From: an uncultured Nesterenkonia sp.
GTDB lineage: Bacteria; Actinomycetota; Actinomycetes; Actinomycetales; Micrococcaceae
Direction of reading: 5' to 3'
Assembly: GCA_946222885.1 (NCBI GenBank)
Contig: CAMIAK010000001.1
Location: 186,001 to 250,000 of the forward strand
Length of the DNA: 64,000 nt
Shown here: positions 56,719-64,000 of the stretch, piece after piece
Position numbering within the stretch: position 1 is the first letter of the stretch
Layout of the letters: each line of letters starts with the position of its first letter
The notes under the pieces: generated by a model
Told to the model about the DNA's origin: nothing
The model's database searches: none
The model's input: only the letters and a program-made list of their open reading frames with translations
Program-made: the position numbers and the translations under genes

Positions 56719-56855
56719 TTGCCACCCACTCACACCCACCTATGGACCTTGGCTACTGGATCGCCTTGGCCGAGAAGGCTCTGCGCCGGCGCTCACTGCG
56801 GATGGCTGAGCTGTACATGAGACGAGCACTTGAGGAGACCTCATGCCAGCCATGA
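56715..56855 (+). CDS. Small basic protein (second copy)
   Basis: Identical to 13241-13381, GTG start. Confidence 0.45.
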   Translation: MIATHSHPPMDLGYWIALAEKALRRRSLRMAELYMRRALEETSCQP

Positions 56856-57061
56856 CAAGGCACGACGCGGTACAGCTTTGGGATGCCGCTATAGACCACT
56901 CCCAGGCCGTTCTGGCCGTCGATGGCGCCGCACGCCGCGCCGCGCTCACGGGGAGCGCAGAGGACGACATGAAGGCGATTAAGGCTCAGCACGAGCTAGA
57001 GGCCGCCATCGGAAGGCTGAAATCACTCATCGCAAAGCACGTAGAGGAGACCACCGCATGA
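56843..57061 (+). CDS. Small protein upstream of ssb (second copy)
   Basis: Identical to 13369-13587. Confidence 0.6.
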   Translation: MPAMTRHDAVQLWDAAIDHSQAVLAVDGAARRAALTGSAEDDMKAIKAQHELEAAIGRLKSLIAKHVEETTA

Positions 57062-57528
57062 CCATCTCGGCACACATCGTAGGCAATCTGGTATCTGATC
57101 CGGAGCTGAAATTCACACCCAACGGCAAAGCGGTCGCTAACACCAGTATCGCCGTCAACCATGGCCGGAAGGACGATTCCGGCCAGTGGCAACAGACCGG
57201 GGCGACCTTCCTGCGCATCAGCCTTTGGGGCCACCAGGCCGAGGAGGCTGCTGAGAAGCTGCGGAAGGGCCAGAAGGTCCAGGCTCAAGGACGGATCGAG
57301 ACCCGCAAGTACGCCACCCAGCAGGGGGAGGAGAGGGAGTCCCTGGAGATGCAGGTCTTCGAGATTGGCCCGGTGCTGGCGAAGTTCCCACCGAAGGACC
57401 AGCAGTCTTCCGGGCTTAGTGGCGGCCAGCAGCAGTCCGGGTGGGGCACCCAGCCCGCGGGAGACACATGGGGTGGCACGCCCTCTGACGGCGGCTCCTG
57501 GGGCACTCCCGGAGGCTCACCTTTCTAG
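57058..57528 (+). CDS. ssb: Single-stranded DNA-binding protein (second copy)
   Basis: Identical to 13584-14054. Confidence 0.92.
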   Translation: MTISAHIVGNLVSDPELKFTPNGKAVANTSIAVNHGRKDDSGQWQQTGATFLRISLWGHQAEEAAEKLRKGQKVQAQGRIETRKYATQQGEERESLEMQVFEIGPVLAKFPPKDQQSSGLSGGQQQSGWGTQPAGDTWGGTPSDGGSWGTPGGSPF

Positions 57529-57565
57529 GGTGCTTGCACTTTACGCGCCCCTCTAAACCGGAACC

Positions 57566-57594
57566 AAGCCCTGGTAAACGCCGGGGCTTTCCTA
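57566..57594 (+). terminator. Terminator after ssb (second copy)
   Basis: Same as 14092-14120. Confidence 0.55.
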
Positions 57595-57610
57595 TTACCA
57601 GGAGAAGAAC

Positions 57611-58285
57611 ATGAGCAAGGAAGAGATCAGCAACCGCCTGCGTGACGCGGGCAATGGCCTGCATGGACTCGCGGCTGATGCCGACTACATTCTGGCCAAG
57701 CTTGACGCCGTACGGGCCGAGCGGGATGCGTATCGGGCTGAGCGGGAGTCAGAAGAGCGGCGCGGAGATCTTCTGCGAGATGCCTATGAAGATTCCGTGG
57801 CCGAGCGGGACCAGCTGAAGCGCCAGGTCGAATCCTTTGAGCACGCAGAGCAGCAAGACACCACCGTCCCCCGCGTCATCACTCGTGATGAGTTGCGAAA
57901 AGGGCAGTGTGTCGCAGTCGGCCACAACGGGCACTGGCGCATCATCGAGACCGGGCGTCACATCGAAGAAATGAGCGGAGCGGAGATTCTGGATCACTTC
58001 GCCATCTACCCCGGAGACACTCTTGTCCTGCTGGAGAATGCCCCGGCCGAGGAGCCGGAGCCGGTGAAGGTGGGCGACACGATCAACAGTGACACCAGGG
58101 CCGCTGAACTGCCGGAGGGGACGATCCTCTTGGATGACGACGCTGACCCGTGGCGCAAGAGCAAGTGCGGGCACTGGCAGGCGGCAGATCGCGGGTCAGA
58201 CGAGCTCGTGTATCGCACGGCTAAGCCGGTGTTCTACACCAACGACCCGCTCACCGTCCTGTACCTGCCCAAGGAGGACGCATGA
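57611..58285 (+). CDS. Coiled-coil early protein (second copy)
   Basis: Identical to 14137-14811. Confidence 0.65.
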   Translation: MSKEEISNRLRDAGNGLHGLAADADYILAKLDAVRAERDAYRAERESEERRGDLLRDAYEDSVAERDQLKRQVESFEHAEQQDTTVPRVITRDELRKGQCVAVGHNGHWRIIETGRHIEEMSGAEILDHFAIYPGDTLVLLENAPAEEPEPVKVGDTINSDTRAAELPEGTILLDDDADPWRKSKCGHWQAADRGSDELVYRTAKPVFYTNDPLTVLYLPKEDA

Positions 58286-58626
58286 GAGACTACACGCCGA
58301 CCGCGGCAAGCATCCGGTCTGACTATATTCGTGGCGCTGCCGCCGACTTCATTGCCACAGAGGGCAAGCGGTGCCCCTGCGGAAGCGCCCACCCCGTGAA
58401 GTCCGAGACAGCCCGAGTTGCCCTCGTCTGGGACAGGGAAGCACGCGCCGCCGCAGGGCCGGAGTTCGACCGCTGGCTTGCCGAGGAGATCCGCAAGGCC
58501 AAGGCCGAGGCGTGGGAGTCATGCGCGGCAGTAGTTGAGGACATCATCATCGACTTGACCGGCGACATAGAGCCCCACGAGCGAATGCTCGCCAACCCCT
58601 ACCGAGAGGAGGAGCACAGTGAGTGA
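58282..58626 (+). CDS. Small phage protein with PEFDRWL module (second copy)
   Basis: Identical to 14808-15152. Confidence 0.65.
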   Translation: MRDYTPTAASIRSDYIRGAAADFIATEGKRCPCGSAHPVKSETARVALVWDREARAAAGPEFDRWLAEEIRKAKAEAWESCAAVVEDIIIDLTGDIEPHERMLANPYREEEHSE

Positions 58627-58906
58627 CCAGATGACCCGGATCCAGCAGGAAGCCGAGGAAGGAGCCGAGGAGCAGGGCTACAACGTCCTCCCGAGCGTGT
58701 ACGCATACAAGAAGGGCTTCATTGCCGGTCGCACTGTTACCTCCGAGCAGGTGGAGAAGGCGGCAAAGGAGGTTTGGCGTCACCAGGTGGGTGCTGATAC
58801 ATCGGGCTTCTATAAGCACACTTACGCCCACACGGCAACGAAGTGCATGGACACGGCCCGAGCCGCTTTCGCCGCCGCAGGGTTCTACGTCGAAGGAGAA
58901 GAGTGA
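58619..58906 (+). CDS. Small phage protein (second copy)
   Basis: Identical to 15145-15432. Confidence 0.65.
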   Translation: MSDQMTRIQQEAEEGAEEQGYNVLPSVYAYKKGFIAGRTVTSEQVEKAAKEVWRHQVGADTSGFYKHTYAHTATKCMDTARAAFAAAGFYVEGEE

Positions 58907-59076
58907 TGAGTCAGTTCCTGCATATTCACGCTCAATGGGACGGGGAGAAGTACTGCGCAGACTTTTGTGGAGTGCCGGTCTACGGCAAAGGCCCAACCGA
59001 GTTGCGCGCCGAATTAAAGGAGCTAGGAGCCATCGGCCCTATTCGGCTTCACTTAGACAGGAAGATCAATGACTGA
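58906..59076 (+). CDS. Small phage protein (second copy)
   Basis: Identical to 15432-15602. Confidence 0.6.
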   Translation: MSQFLHIHAQWDGEKYCADFCGVPVYGKGPTELRAELKELGAIGPIRLHLDRKIND

Positions 59077-59557
59077 CCTACACGACCGCCTGACCGCGAA
59101 TCAGCGGATCATCGAGGCCGCGACAGAAGGACCGTGGGAGCTCCGCAAGGGACAAGGCATTGGAGGCGCTCGCGTCTACGAGCCGACAGGTTACCCGCTC
59201 CCTGGGTGCTTCAACTGCGGAGAAAACGATGGCGTCTATGAAGAGGAAGACGCCACCTTCATCGCCGCGTCTCGCACCCGCTGGGAGCAGGCCAACCGGG
59301 CGTTACTGAAGGTGCTGGAGGTACACGGTCGGTTCGAGCTCTATGACCTGGAAGATGCCTGCTCTGACACCAGTGACTACCACCGACAAGAGCGGCATGT
59401 GGAGTGCACCGATGATCCCGGTGAATATTACTGCGAAGACATGCCAGTAGGGGCGGTGTGCGACCACTGCCGGGATTACGACGGGAGCCGCATGGACTGG
59501 CCCTGCCCGACCGTCCGAGCCCTCACCGAGAAGCTGACAGGAGAAGACGATGGGTGA
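59069..59557 (+). CDS. Acidic Cys-containing protein (second copy)
   Basis: Identical to 15595-16083. Confidence 0.65.
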   Translation: MTDLHDRLTANQRIIEAATEGPWELRKGQGIGGARVYEPTGYPLPGCFNCGENDGVYEEEDATFIAASRTRWEQANRALLKVLEVHGRFELYDLEDACSDTSDYHRQERHVECTDDPGEYYCEDMPVGAVCDHCRDYDGSRMDWPCPTVRALTEKLTGEDDG

Positions 59558-59834
59558 GTACGTTCCGACCATGAATGGAGTTCGCCTCTATTACGGACTG
59601 GGCAAATACGAGTTCATGCCAGACTCGGCAGAGCACCCACAAGAGTTGCACCCCGAGTTCGACCGCTGGCTCTCCGAGGAGGTCCGGAAGGTCAAGGCCG
59701 AGGCGCTGAGGGAAGCGGCCGAGGAGCTGGACACCCGAGACCTTCGCAGCCTCACAGAAGAAACCCTGCGTGAGTGCGTGAGACAGATCGACTGGCTGCG
59801 TGCCCGTGCTCAGCAGATCGAGGAGGGCGCGTAG
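59550..59834 (+). CDS. Small phage protein with PEFDRWL module, second type (second copy)
   Basis: Identical to 16076-16360. Confidence 0.65.
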   Translation: MGEYVPTMNGVRLYYGLGKYEFMPDSAEHPQELHPEFDRWLSEEVRKVKAEALREAAEELDTRDLRSLTEETLRECVRQIDWLRARAQQIEEGA

Positions 59835-59854
59835 CAACACCCGCGACAACAACC

Positions 59855-59879
59855 GGACCCCCACGAGGGGTCCTTTTTT
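59855..59879 (+). terminator. Strong early-operon terminator (second copy)
   Basis: Same as 16381-16405. Confidence 0.8.
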
Positions 59880-59900
59880 ATGCCCTGAAAGGAGATCACA

Positions 59901-60200
59901 TTGCTGTGCTCTGACTGCAAGAGGCCCATGCGGCCCAATAAGGCCAGCGCCTCCGACTACCCCGGCACGATCCAGCACGTCGGGATGGGAGTCTGCCGGA
60001 CCTGCCATGACCAGACCGTGAGGAAGCTGAAGGCGTCCAGGCGGAAGCAGCAGGAAGCCAGTCCTGCGCCGGCTCCGGACTACGCGACCTTCACCCCACC
60101 AGGCCTGCGTGACGCCGACCCGAAAGTCCGCCGTCACGCACAGAGCCTGGTCGACTATCTCCAGCTCCTGCGCAAGCAGCGTCAGGAGAAGACCTCATGA
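59901..60200 (+). CDS. Small zinc-ribbon protein (second copy)
   Basis: Identical to 16427-16726, TTG start. Confidence 0.65.
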   Translation: MLCSDCKRPMRPNKASASDYPGTIQHVGMGVCRTCHDQTVRKLKASRRKQQEASPAPAPDYATFTPPGLRDADPKVRRHAQSLVDYLQLLRKQRQEKTS

Positions 60201-60553
60201 TCAGCTTCCACATCACGTGCTCGGCACGCCAGCATGACTCGCCGCACCACGTCGCCACCCTGAGCTTCCTGTGGGGCGAGTGGAGTCTGGAGCCGCGCTG
60301 GTGCGACTGGGCTACCGCACGCCGGCCGCGGGACGGCTACCGGTTCCGCTGTCGCTCATGCGGGGCCTACGCCTCCGTCGAGAAAGCCGGACTGCAGGCA
60401 GCTCTCCGGCGGCTCCACGAGCACCAGCAGGACAGCCTCAGCATCCAGGGGATACGCACCCTGCACAGGACGCCAGGAGCCAACCTGAAACGACCACGGC
60501 CCCTGGCAGACGCCGGGGGCTTTCTACTTGAAAGGGGGCAGCGCAGTGCCTAA
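60197..60553 (+). CDS. Small Cys/His protein (second copy)
   Basis: Identical to 16723-17079; also runs through the hairpin at 60499. Confidence 0.55.
   Translation: MISFHITCSARQHDSPHHVATLSFLWGEWSLEPRWCDWATARRPRDGYRFRCRSCGAYASVEKAGLQAALRRLHEHQQDSLSIQGIRTLHRTPGANLKRPRPLADAGGFLLERGQRSA
60499..60524 (+). terminator. Terminator before HNH gene (second copy)
   Basis: Same as 17025-17050. Confidence 0.6.
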
Positions 60554-60953
60554 AGGAGATCACTGGAAGCACTGGAAAGAGCGACTTTGGGATGCAGGAA
60601 TCGAAGACCCATCCACGGGGTGCATCTTATGGAAGAAATCTGCGAACAACCGTGGCTACGGAGTTATCTATTTCGACGGAAAGTTGCACCTCGCTCATCG
60701 CGCAGCGTGGCTTGCCAGACATGGCGAATGGCCACGTGGAGACATGGTTCTTGACCATGTTTGCAATAACAAGCTGTGCGTCAATGCGGATCACCTCCGC
60801 GAACTACCGAACCACTTGAACATTCGTCGCGCCTATCCACGCGGCGACGAGAAGACTGAAAAGAAGCGCGCCCGCTGGCGACGCGCTAACGCGAAACGCC
60901 GCAATTACCGTTACGCCGAAGGGGGTGGGCCAAATTCCTTGGTTCAAGGTTGA
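60546..60953 (+). CDS. HNH_3-class endonuclease (second copy)
   Basis: Identical to 17072-17479. Confidence 0.85.
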   Translation: MPKGDHWKHWKERLWDAGIEDPSTGCILWKKSANNRGYGVIYFDGKLHLAHRAAWLARHGEWPRGDMVLDHVCNNKLCVNADHLRELPNHLNIRRAYPRGDEKTEKKRARWRRANAKRRNYRYAEGGGPNSLVQG

Positions 60954-61767
60954 CGACAAGTTCCACAGTCACCCGAAGGTCATGGAGCTGACCACCGGCG
61001 CAGTGGGTCTCTGGACACTGGCCGGCTCCTGGTGCGCGGACTACCTCACTGATGGGTTCATTCGGAAGGGGCAGATTCGCCGCCTGGGAGGCACGGAGGA
61101 TGAAGCGGATCAACTCGTAGAGGCTGGCCTCTGGGAGCCAGTAGAAGGCGGCTGGCAGTTCCGTGACTGGGCTGAATACCAGCCTACTGCCGAGTCGGTG
61201 AGGCAGGGCCGTGACGATAAGTCACGTGGAGGCAAGCTGTCCGCGCATAACCGGTGGCACAAGGGAAAGGGCAAATCGGTAGCTGATTGTGAGTACTGCG
61301 ATAGCTCCACTCATAAGACCTCTTATAGCTCACCTATAAGTGACCGATCAGATGGGGTATGGGATAGCGATGCTCCCGTACCCGAACCCGTACCAGAAGT
61401 ACCTAAAGGTACTTCTTCCCCCAAACCCCCAAAGCCGCGGAAGAAGCCAGAGACCACCATCCCCGACGACTGGCAGCCCACCGACGCGCACAAGACAAAG
61501 GCGCACGAGAAAGGAGTAGACCTCCAGCAGCAGGCAGAAGCATTCCGCCTCCATGCAGAGACCCACGACCGGCGCTGCGTGAACTGGAACTCAGCTTTCA
61601 GCATGTGGCTCACCAAGGCGCGGCCAGACACCGGGCCGAAGCAATACCAGAACGCCGCGGAGAAGAAGGTCGACGTCGCACGCCACTGGCTCTCGCAGCC
61701 CACCAGCCAAGCCCCCGCAGACCCGTGGGCAATCAAGCCCGCCACCAGGAAGGAGATCGGCCAGTGA
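60925..61767 (+). CDS. Replication initiator-like protein (second copy)
   Basis: Identical to 17451-18293. Confidence 0.75.
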   Translation: MGQIPWFKVDDKFHSHPKVMELTTGAVGLWTLAGSWCADYLTDGFIRKGQIRRLGGTEDEADQLVEAGLWEPVEGGWQFRDWAEYQPTAESVRQGRDDKSRGGKLSAHNRWHKGKGKSVADCEYCDSSTHKTSYSSPISDRSDGVWDSDAPVPEPVPEVPKGTSSPKPPKPRKKPETTIPDDWQPTDAHKTKAHEKGVDLQQQAEAFRLHAETHDRRCVNWNSAFSMWLTKARPDTGPKQYQNAAEKKVDVARHWLSQPTSQAPADPWAIKPATRKEIGQ

Positions 61768-62105
61768 CACCGGAGGAAGCTAAAGCAGTCGTCGTCTACC
61801 TGTCCAACATCGACGGCCGCGTGAGCATCTCGAAAGAGATCACTGCGCTACCCGAGACGTGGCACCAAGGGCTCAAGGACTACACCTACGATCAAGTCGC
61901 CTGGGGCATCCGCGAGTACTACGGGCGTCTAGCGCCGGACGGGGCACCCGTTCTTATCCCGGCGGAATGCCGTCGCATCCTCCAGAAGCACAAGACCATG
62001 CTTCAGGCCAAGGAGGAGCAGCGGCAGATCGAGCCACCAAGGAAGAATCCACCACCACCACATGTGAAAGCCAAGTTGGACAAGCTCTTCGGGAGGGAAT
62101 CATGA
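61764..62105 (+). CDS. Possible helicase-loader-like protein (second copy)
   Basis: Identical to 18290-18631. Confidence 0.5.
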   Translation: MTPEEAKAVVVYLSNIDGRVSISKEITALPETWHQGLKDYTYDQVAWGIREYYGRLAPDGAPVLIPAECRRILQKHKTMLQAKEEQRQIEPPRKNPPPPHVKAKLDKLFGRES

Positions 62106-62269
62106 ACACCGATCAGGCAAACAGGCTCATTGAGGTCATCGAGAATCTGATAGAGGCCTCAATCGAAGCTGATGGGCAGATGACAGAAGCGAGGATTCAG
62201 GCCTGGGATCGACTGACGGACTGGATCACCGAGGTGGCAGACCCCAACGATTACCCGGAGAAGTCATGA
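62102..62269 (+). CDS. Small acidic helical protein (second copy)
   Basis: Identical to 18628-18795. Confidence 0.6.
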   Translation: MNTDQANRLIEVIENLIEASIEADGQMTEARIQAWDRLTDWITEVADPNDYPEKS

Positions 62270-62766
62270 CCATCACTCTCGACGTCACCGGCACACCGGC
62301 GCCGCAAGGCTCGAAGACTCATGTGGGCCACGGTCGCATGATCGAGTCCTCCAAGGCCGTCAAGCCCTGGCGGACCGCGATAAAAGCCGAGATCACGCGT
62401 ACGGCCCGCGGTGGGCAGCACCAGTTGCTCGACGGCCCTGTGTGGGCAGAGATCGCCTTCCGCATGCCGCGGCCCAAGTCCCACTGGCGGGTTGGCAGGT
62501 TCGCCGGGCAGGTCAAGGACGGCTTCAAGCACGCCGAGCCCGACGCCTACCCGGACCTCGACAAGCTCGTCCGCTCCACCCTCGACGGGATCACCGCCAC
62601 CAGCGCAGTCATCCAGGGCCGACGACGCTACGGGCAGGACGGCCACCTCAAAGACGACGGACAAGTCGTCAGGCTCACCGCATTCAAACGATACGTACTG
62701 GCGGGGGAGGAGCCGGGAGCGCTGATAACCCTGCTGGAGGCCACCAGCGCCGATCTGAGCGCCTAA
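62266..62766 (+). CDS. RusA-family resolvase (second copy)
   Basis: Identical to 18792-19292. Confidence 0.88.
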   Translation: MTITLDVTGTPAPQGSKTHVGHGRMIESSKAVKPWRTAIKAEITRTARGGQHQLLDGPVWAEIAFRMPRPKSHWRVGRFAGQVKDGFKHAEPDAYPDLDKLVRSTLDGITATSAVIQGRRRYGQDGHLKDDGQVVRLTAFKRYVLAGEEPGALITLLEATSADLSA

Positions 62767-62794
62767 CAGCCGCCCACAGTACCCAAACACCACC

Positions 62795-62818
62795 AGCGCC
62801 CCACGGGGCGCTTATTTC
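62795..62818 (+). terminator. Terminator after rusA-like gene (second copy)
   Basis: Same as 19321-19344. Confidence 0.65.
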
Positions 62819-62846
62819 TCGACCACTCAAGCGATGAGAGGCACGC

Positions 62847-63146
62847 ATGGCACTCACCACCCACCCCAAATGCGGCAAAACCTTCCCCGGAAACAGCACC
62901 CACGGCCACTGCTCCGGGTGCTGCGAAACCTTCACTGGGCTCGTGGCCTTCGACGCGCACCGAGTCGGAGAAGGCCACGAACGCCGCTGCGAAATCCAAC
63001 CCTACGAAACACCCACCGACAACGGACGCACCCGATACGGACACTGGCGCGACAGCAACGGGTACCTCCACTACGGCAAGAAACTCACTCGCGCCGAGAA
63101 AGAACAGATCTGGGGGGGGGGAACGCCGCAGCTTGACCCCCGATGA
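62847..63146 (+). CDS. Zinc-finger-like protein interrupted at the G tract (second copy)
   Basis: Identical to 19373-19672. The G tract is again ten long (63112-63121), so the frame break is the same in both copies. Confidence 0.65.
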   Translation: MALTTHPKCGKTFPGNSTHGHCSGCCETFTGLVAFDAHRVGEGHERRCEIQPYETPTDNGRTRYGHWRDSNGYLHYGKKLTRAEKEQIWGGGTPQLDPR

Positions 63147-63255
63147 GCGGCGCAACGACATCGCCGCACTCAAGGCGCTAAGTGAGCACAAGTGGACTGC
63201 AGTGATACGGCACCACGAGCAGGAGATCAAGAAGAGCAAAGCTAAGGAGGAATGA
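63133..63255 (+). CDS. Out-of-frame extension of the zinc-finger-like gene (second copy)
   Basis: Identical to 19659-19781. Confidence 0.45.
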   Translation: MTPDERRNDIAALKALSEHKWTAVIRHHEQEIKKSKAKEE

Positions 63256-63258
63256 CGG

Positions 63259-63888
63259 ATGGCTCGAACCTGTGATTTCGAGAACTGCGGCAGGAAACAC
63301 TACGGACGCGGATACTGCGTGGGTCACTACAACCAGTCATGGAGGGGGCAGGAGATGAGGCCCCTCAAAGACGACATAACAGATGCCGAGCGTTTATGGT
63401 CGAAGGCCAGCAGGCCCGACGAAGCGAGCTGCTGGCAGTGGGAAGCCAGTAAATACCCGGCAGGCTACGGCCAGTTCTACACCAAAGGGGGACTCGTCCC
63501 GGCGCATAGGTTCGCCTGGGAGCTGACCTACGGGGCAATCCCCGATGGCGCGCAAGTGGACCATGTTTGCCATAACCGCGCCTGCATCAATCCAGGCCAC
63601 TTGAGGCTAGCGACCAACGCGCTAAACCTGCAGAACCGTGCAGCGTTGAACCGCAACAACACCAGCGGCCACCGTGGCGTCACATGGAAGCGCGGGTCGA
63701 AAGCGTGGGCAGCCCAAGCGGTGCTAGGCGGTAAGCGACACCACCTTGGGGTCTACGCCGACAAGGAAGAAGCGGCACGAGCGGCGACCGCCTGGCGTCG
63801 AGAACACATGCCCTACAGCATCAAAGACCAAGAGCCTACGGGCTCTTTTTTTATGCCAGAAACCACCAGCACAGAGGAGCAGAAATGA
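63259..63888 (+). CDS. HNH endonuclease with AP2-like domain (second copy)
   Basis: Identical to 19785-20414. Confidence 0.88.
   Translation: MARTCDFENCGRKHYGRGYCVGHYNQSWRGQEMRPLKDDITDAERLWSKASRPDEASCWQWEASKYPAGYGQFYTKGGLVPAHRFAWELTYGAIPDGAQVDHVCHNRACINPGHLRLATNALNLQNRAALNRNNTSGHRGVTWKRGSKAWAAQAVLGGKRHHLGVYADKEEAARAATAWRREHMPYSIKDQEPTGSFFMPETTSTEEQK
63830..63852 (+). terminator. Terminator within the HNH gene 3' end (second copy)
   Basis: Same as 20356-20378. Confidence 0.75.
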
Positions 63889-64000
63889 GCGACGACGGGA
63901 CCCGCGCCCTGGAACGCATCGCAGACGCACTGGAACTACAGGCCCTCACCGCCCTGACACGTGAGCTGGTGAGCGGAGAGCGGCTGACTCACGTGGGTCA
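63885..64000 (+). CDS. Small helical protein, cut by window end (second copy)
   Basis: First 38 codons of the gene at 20411-20566; the window ends inside it. Confidence 0.6.
   Translation, partial: MSDDGTRALERIADALELQALTALTRELVSGERLTHVG

Larger units (their letters stand above)
49145..64000. mobile_element. Second prophage copy, partial (continues beyond the window)
   Basis: First 14,856 bp of another prophage in the same orientation. All genes from the ImmA-like peptidase to the small protein after the second HNH gene recur. Either a real tandem lysogen or an assembly product of circular phage DNA. Confidence 0.9.
49145..64000 (+). repeat. Long direct repeat, copy B
   Basis: Partner of 5671-20526, offset 43,474 bases. 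No difference seen. Confidence 0.95.

Noticed and set aside
1..64000. CRISPR array or complete tRNA/rRNA gene
   Set aside because: No regularly spaced repeats and no full cloverleaf seen; only the tRNA 3' fragment at the att cores.

Overview
The window is high-GC DNA from an actinobacterium, most likely of the Micrococcales (inferred from the gene set and sequence style, not from a database search). Bases 1-5670 are chromosome. They hold the end of a siderophore/iron ABC transporter operon (ATPase tail, lipoprotein binding protein, fused two-domain permease), a convergent phosphomannomutase gene, and a membrane-anchored acidic protein of unknown function.

Bases 5671-49144 are a complete 43,474-bp prophage of a long-tailed (siphovirus-type) phage. 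Bases 49145-64000 are the first 14,856 bp of a second copy in the same orientation. I found no difference between the copies. The left junction (5671) and the inter-prophage junction (49145) carry the same sequence, which reads on the minus strand like the 3' end of a tRNA-Ser gene. The window therefore shows a tandem double lysogen, or an assembly that unrolled a circular phage genome. The right chromosomal junction lies outside the window.

Phage layout (first copy). 5.7-7.5 kb, leftward lysogeny genes: an ImmA-type metallopeptidase, a 65-residue protein, a membrane protein and an XRE repressor. 7.6-10.4 kb: a rightward promoter, a Cro-like protein, small membrane proteins, an AntA/KilAC antirepressor, and a MerR/excisionase-type helix-turn-helix protein. 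10.5-22.5 kb: a tightly overlapping early operon with a RecE-like exonuclease, a RecT-like annealing protein, SSB, a replication initiator, a RusA resolvase, two HNH endonucleases and many small proteins, interrupted by at least seven sense-strand terminator-like hairpins. 22.5-22.75 kb: a densely structured non-coding block that may be an RNA element or the cos region. 22.7-33 kb: HNH protein, a primase-like/HNH cassette with its own promoter, terminase, portal, MuF-like protein, scaffold, capsid, connectors and major tail protein. 33-44.5 kb: tail chaperones with a -1 frameshift at T TTT TTG, a minus-strand membrane gene, tape measure, and tail tip proteins. 44.5-49.05 kb: membrane proteins, amidase endolysin, holin, a strong terminator, another HNH protein, and a leftward tyrosine integrase next to attP.

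The regulatory logic looks like this. XRE repressor, ImmA protease and antirepressor would govern the switch at 7.5-7.7 kb. Integrase acts at the core with arm-type CTGGGGGAC sites on both sides. Genes expected to be expressed in the lysogen (integrase, the 8.6-kb membrane protein, the primase-like cassette, the 34-kb membrane protein) share a leaderless design: a -10 hexamer exactly six bases before the start codon. The items most worth following are the tandem arrangement, the structured block at 22.5 kb, the primase-like/HNH cassette, the G10 tract frameshift at 19.64 kb, and the leaderless membrane-protein genes, which are candidates for superinfection exclusion or host-modifying functions.
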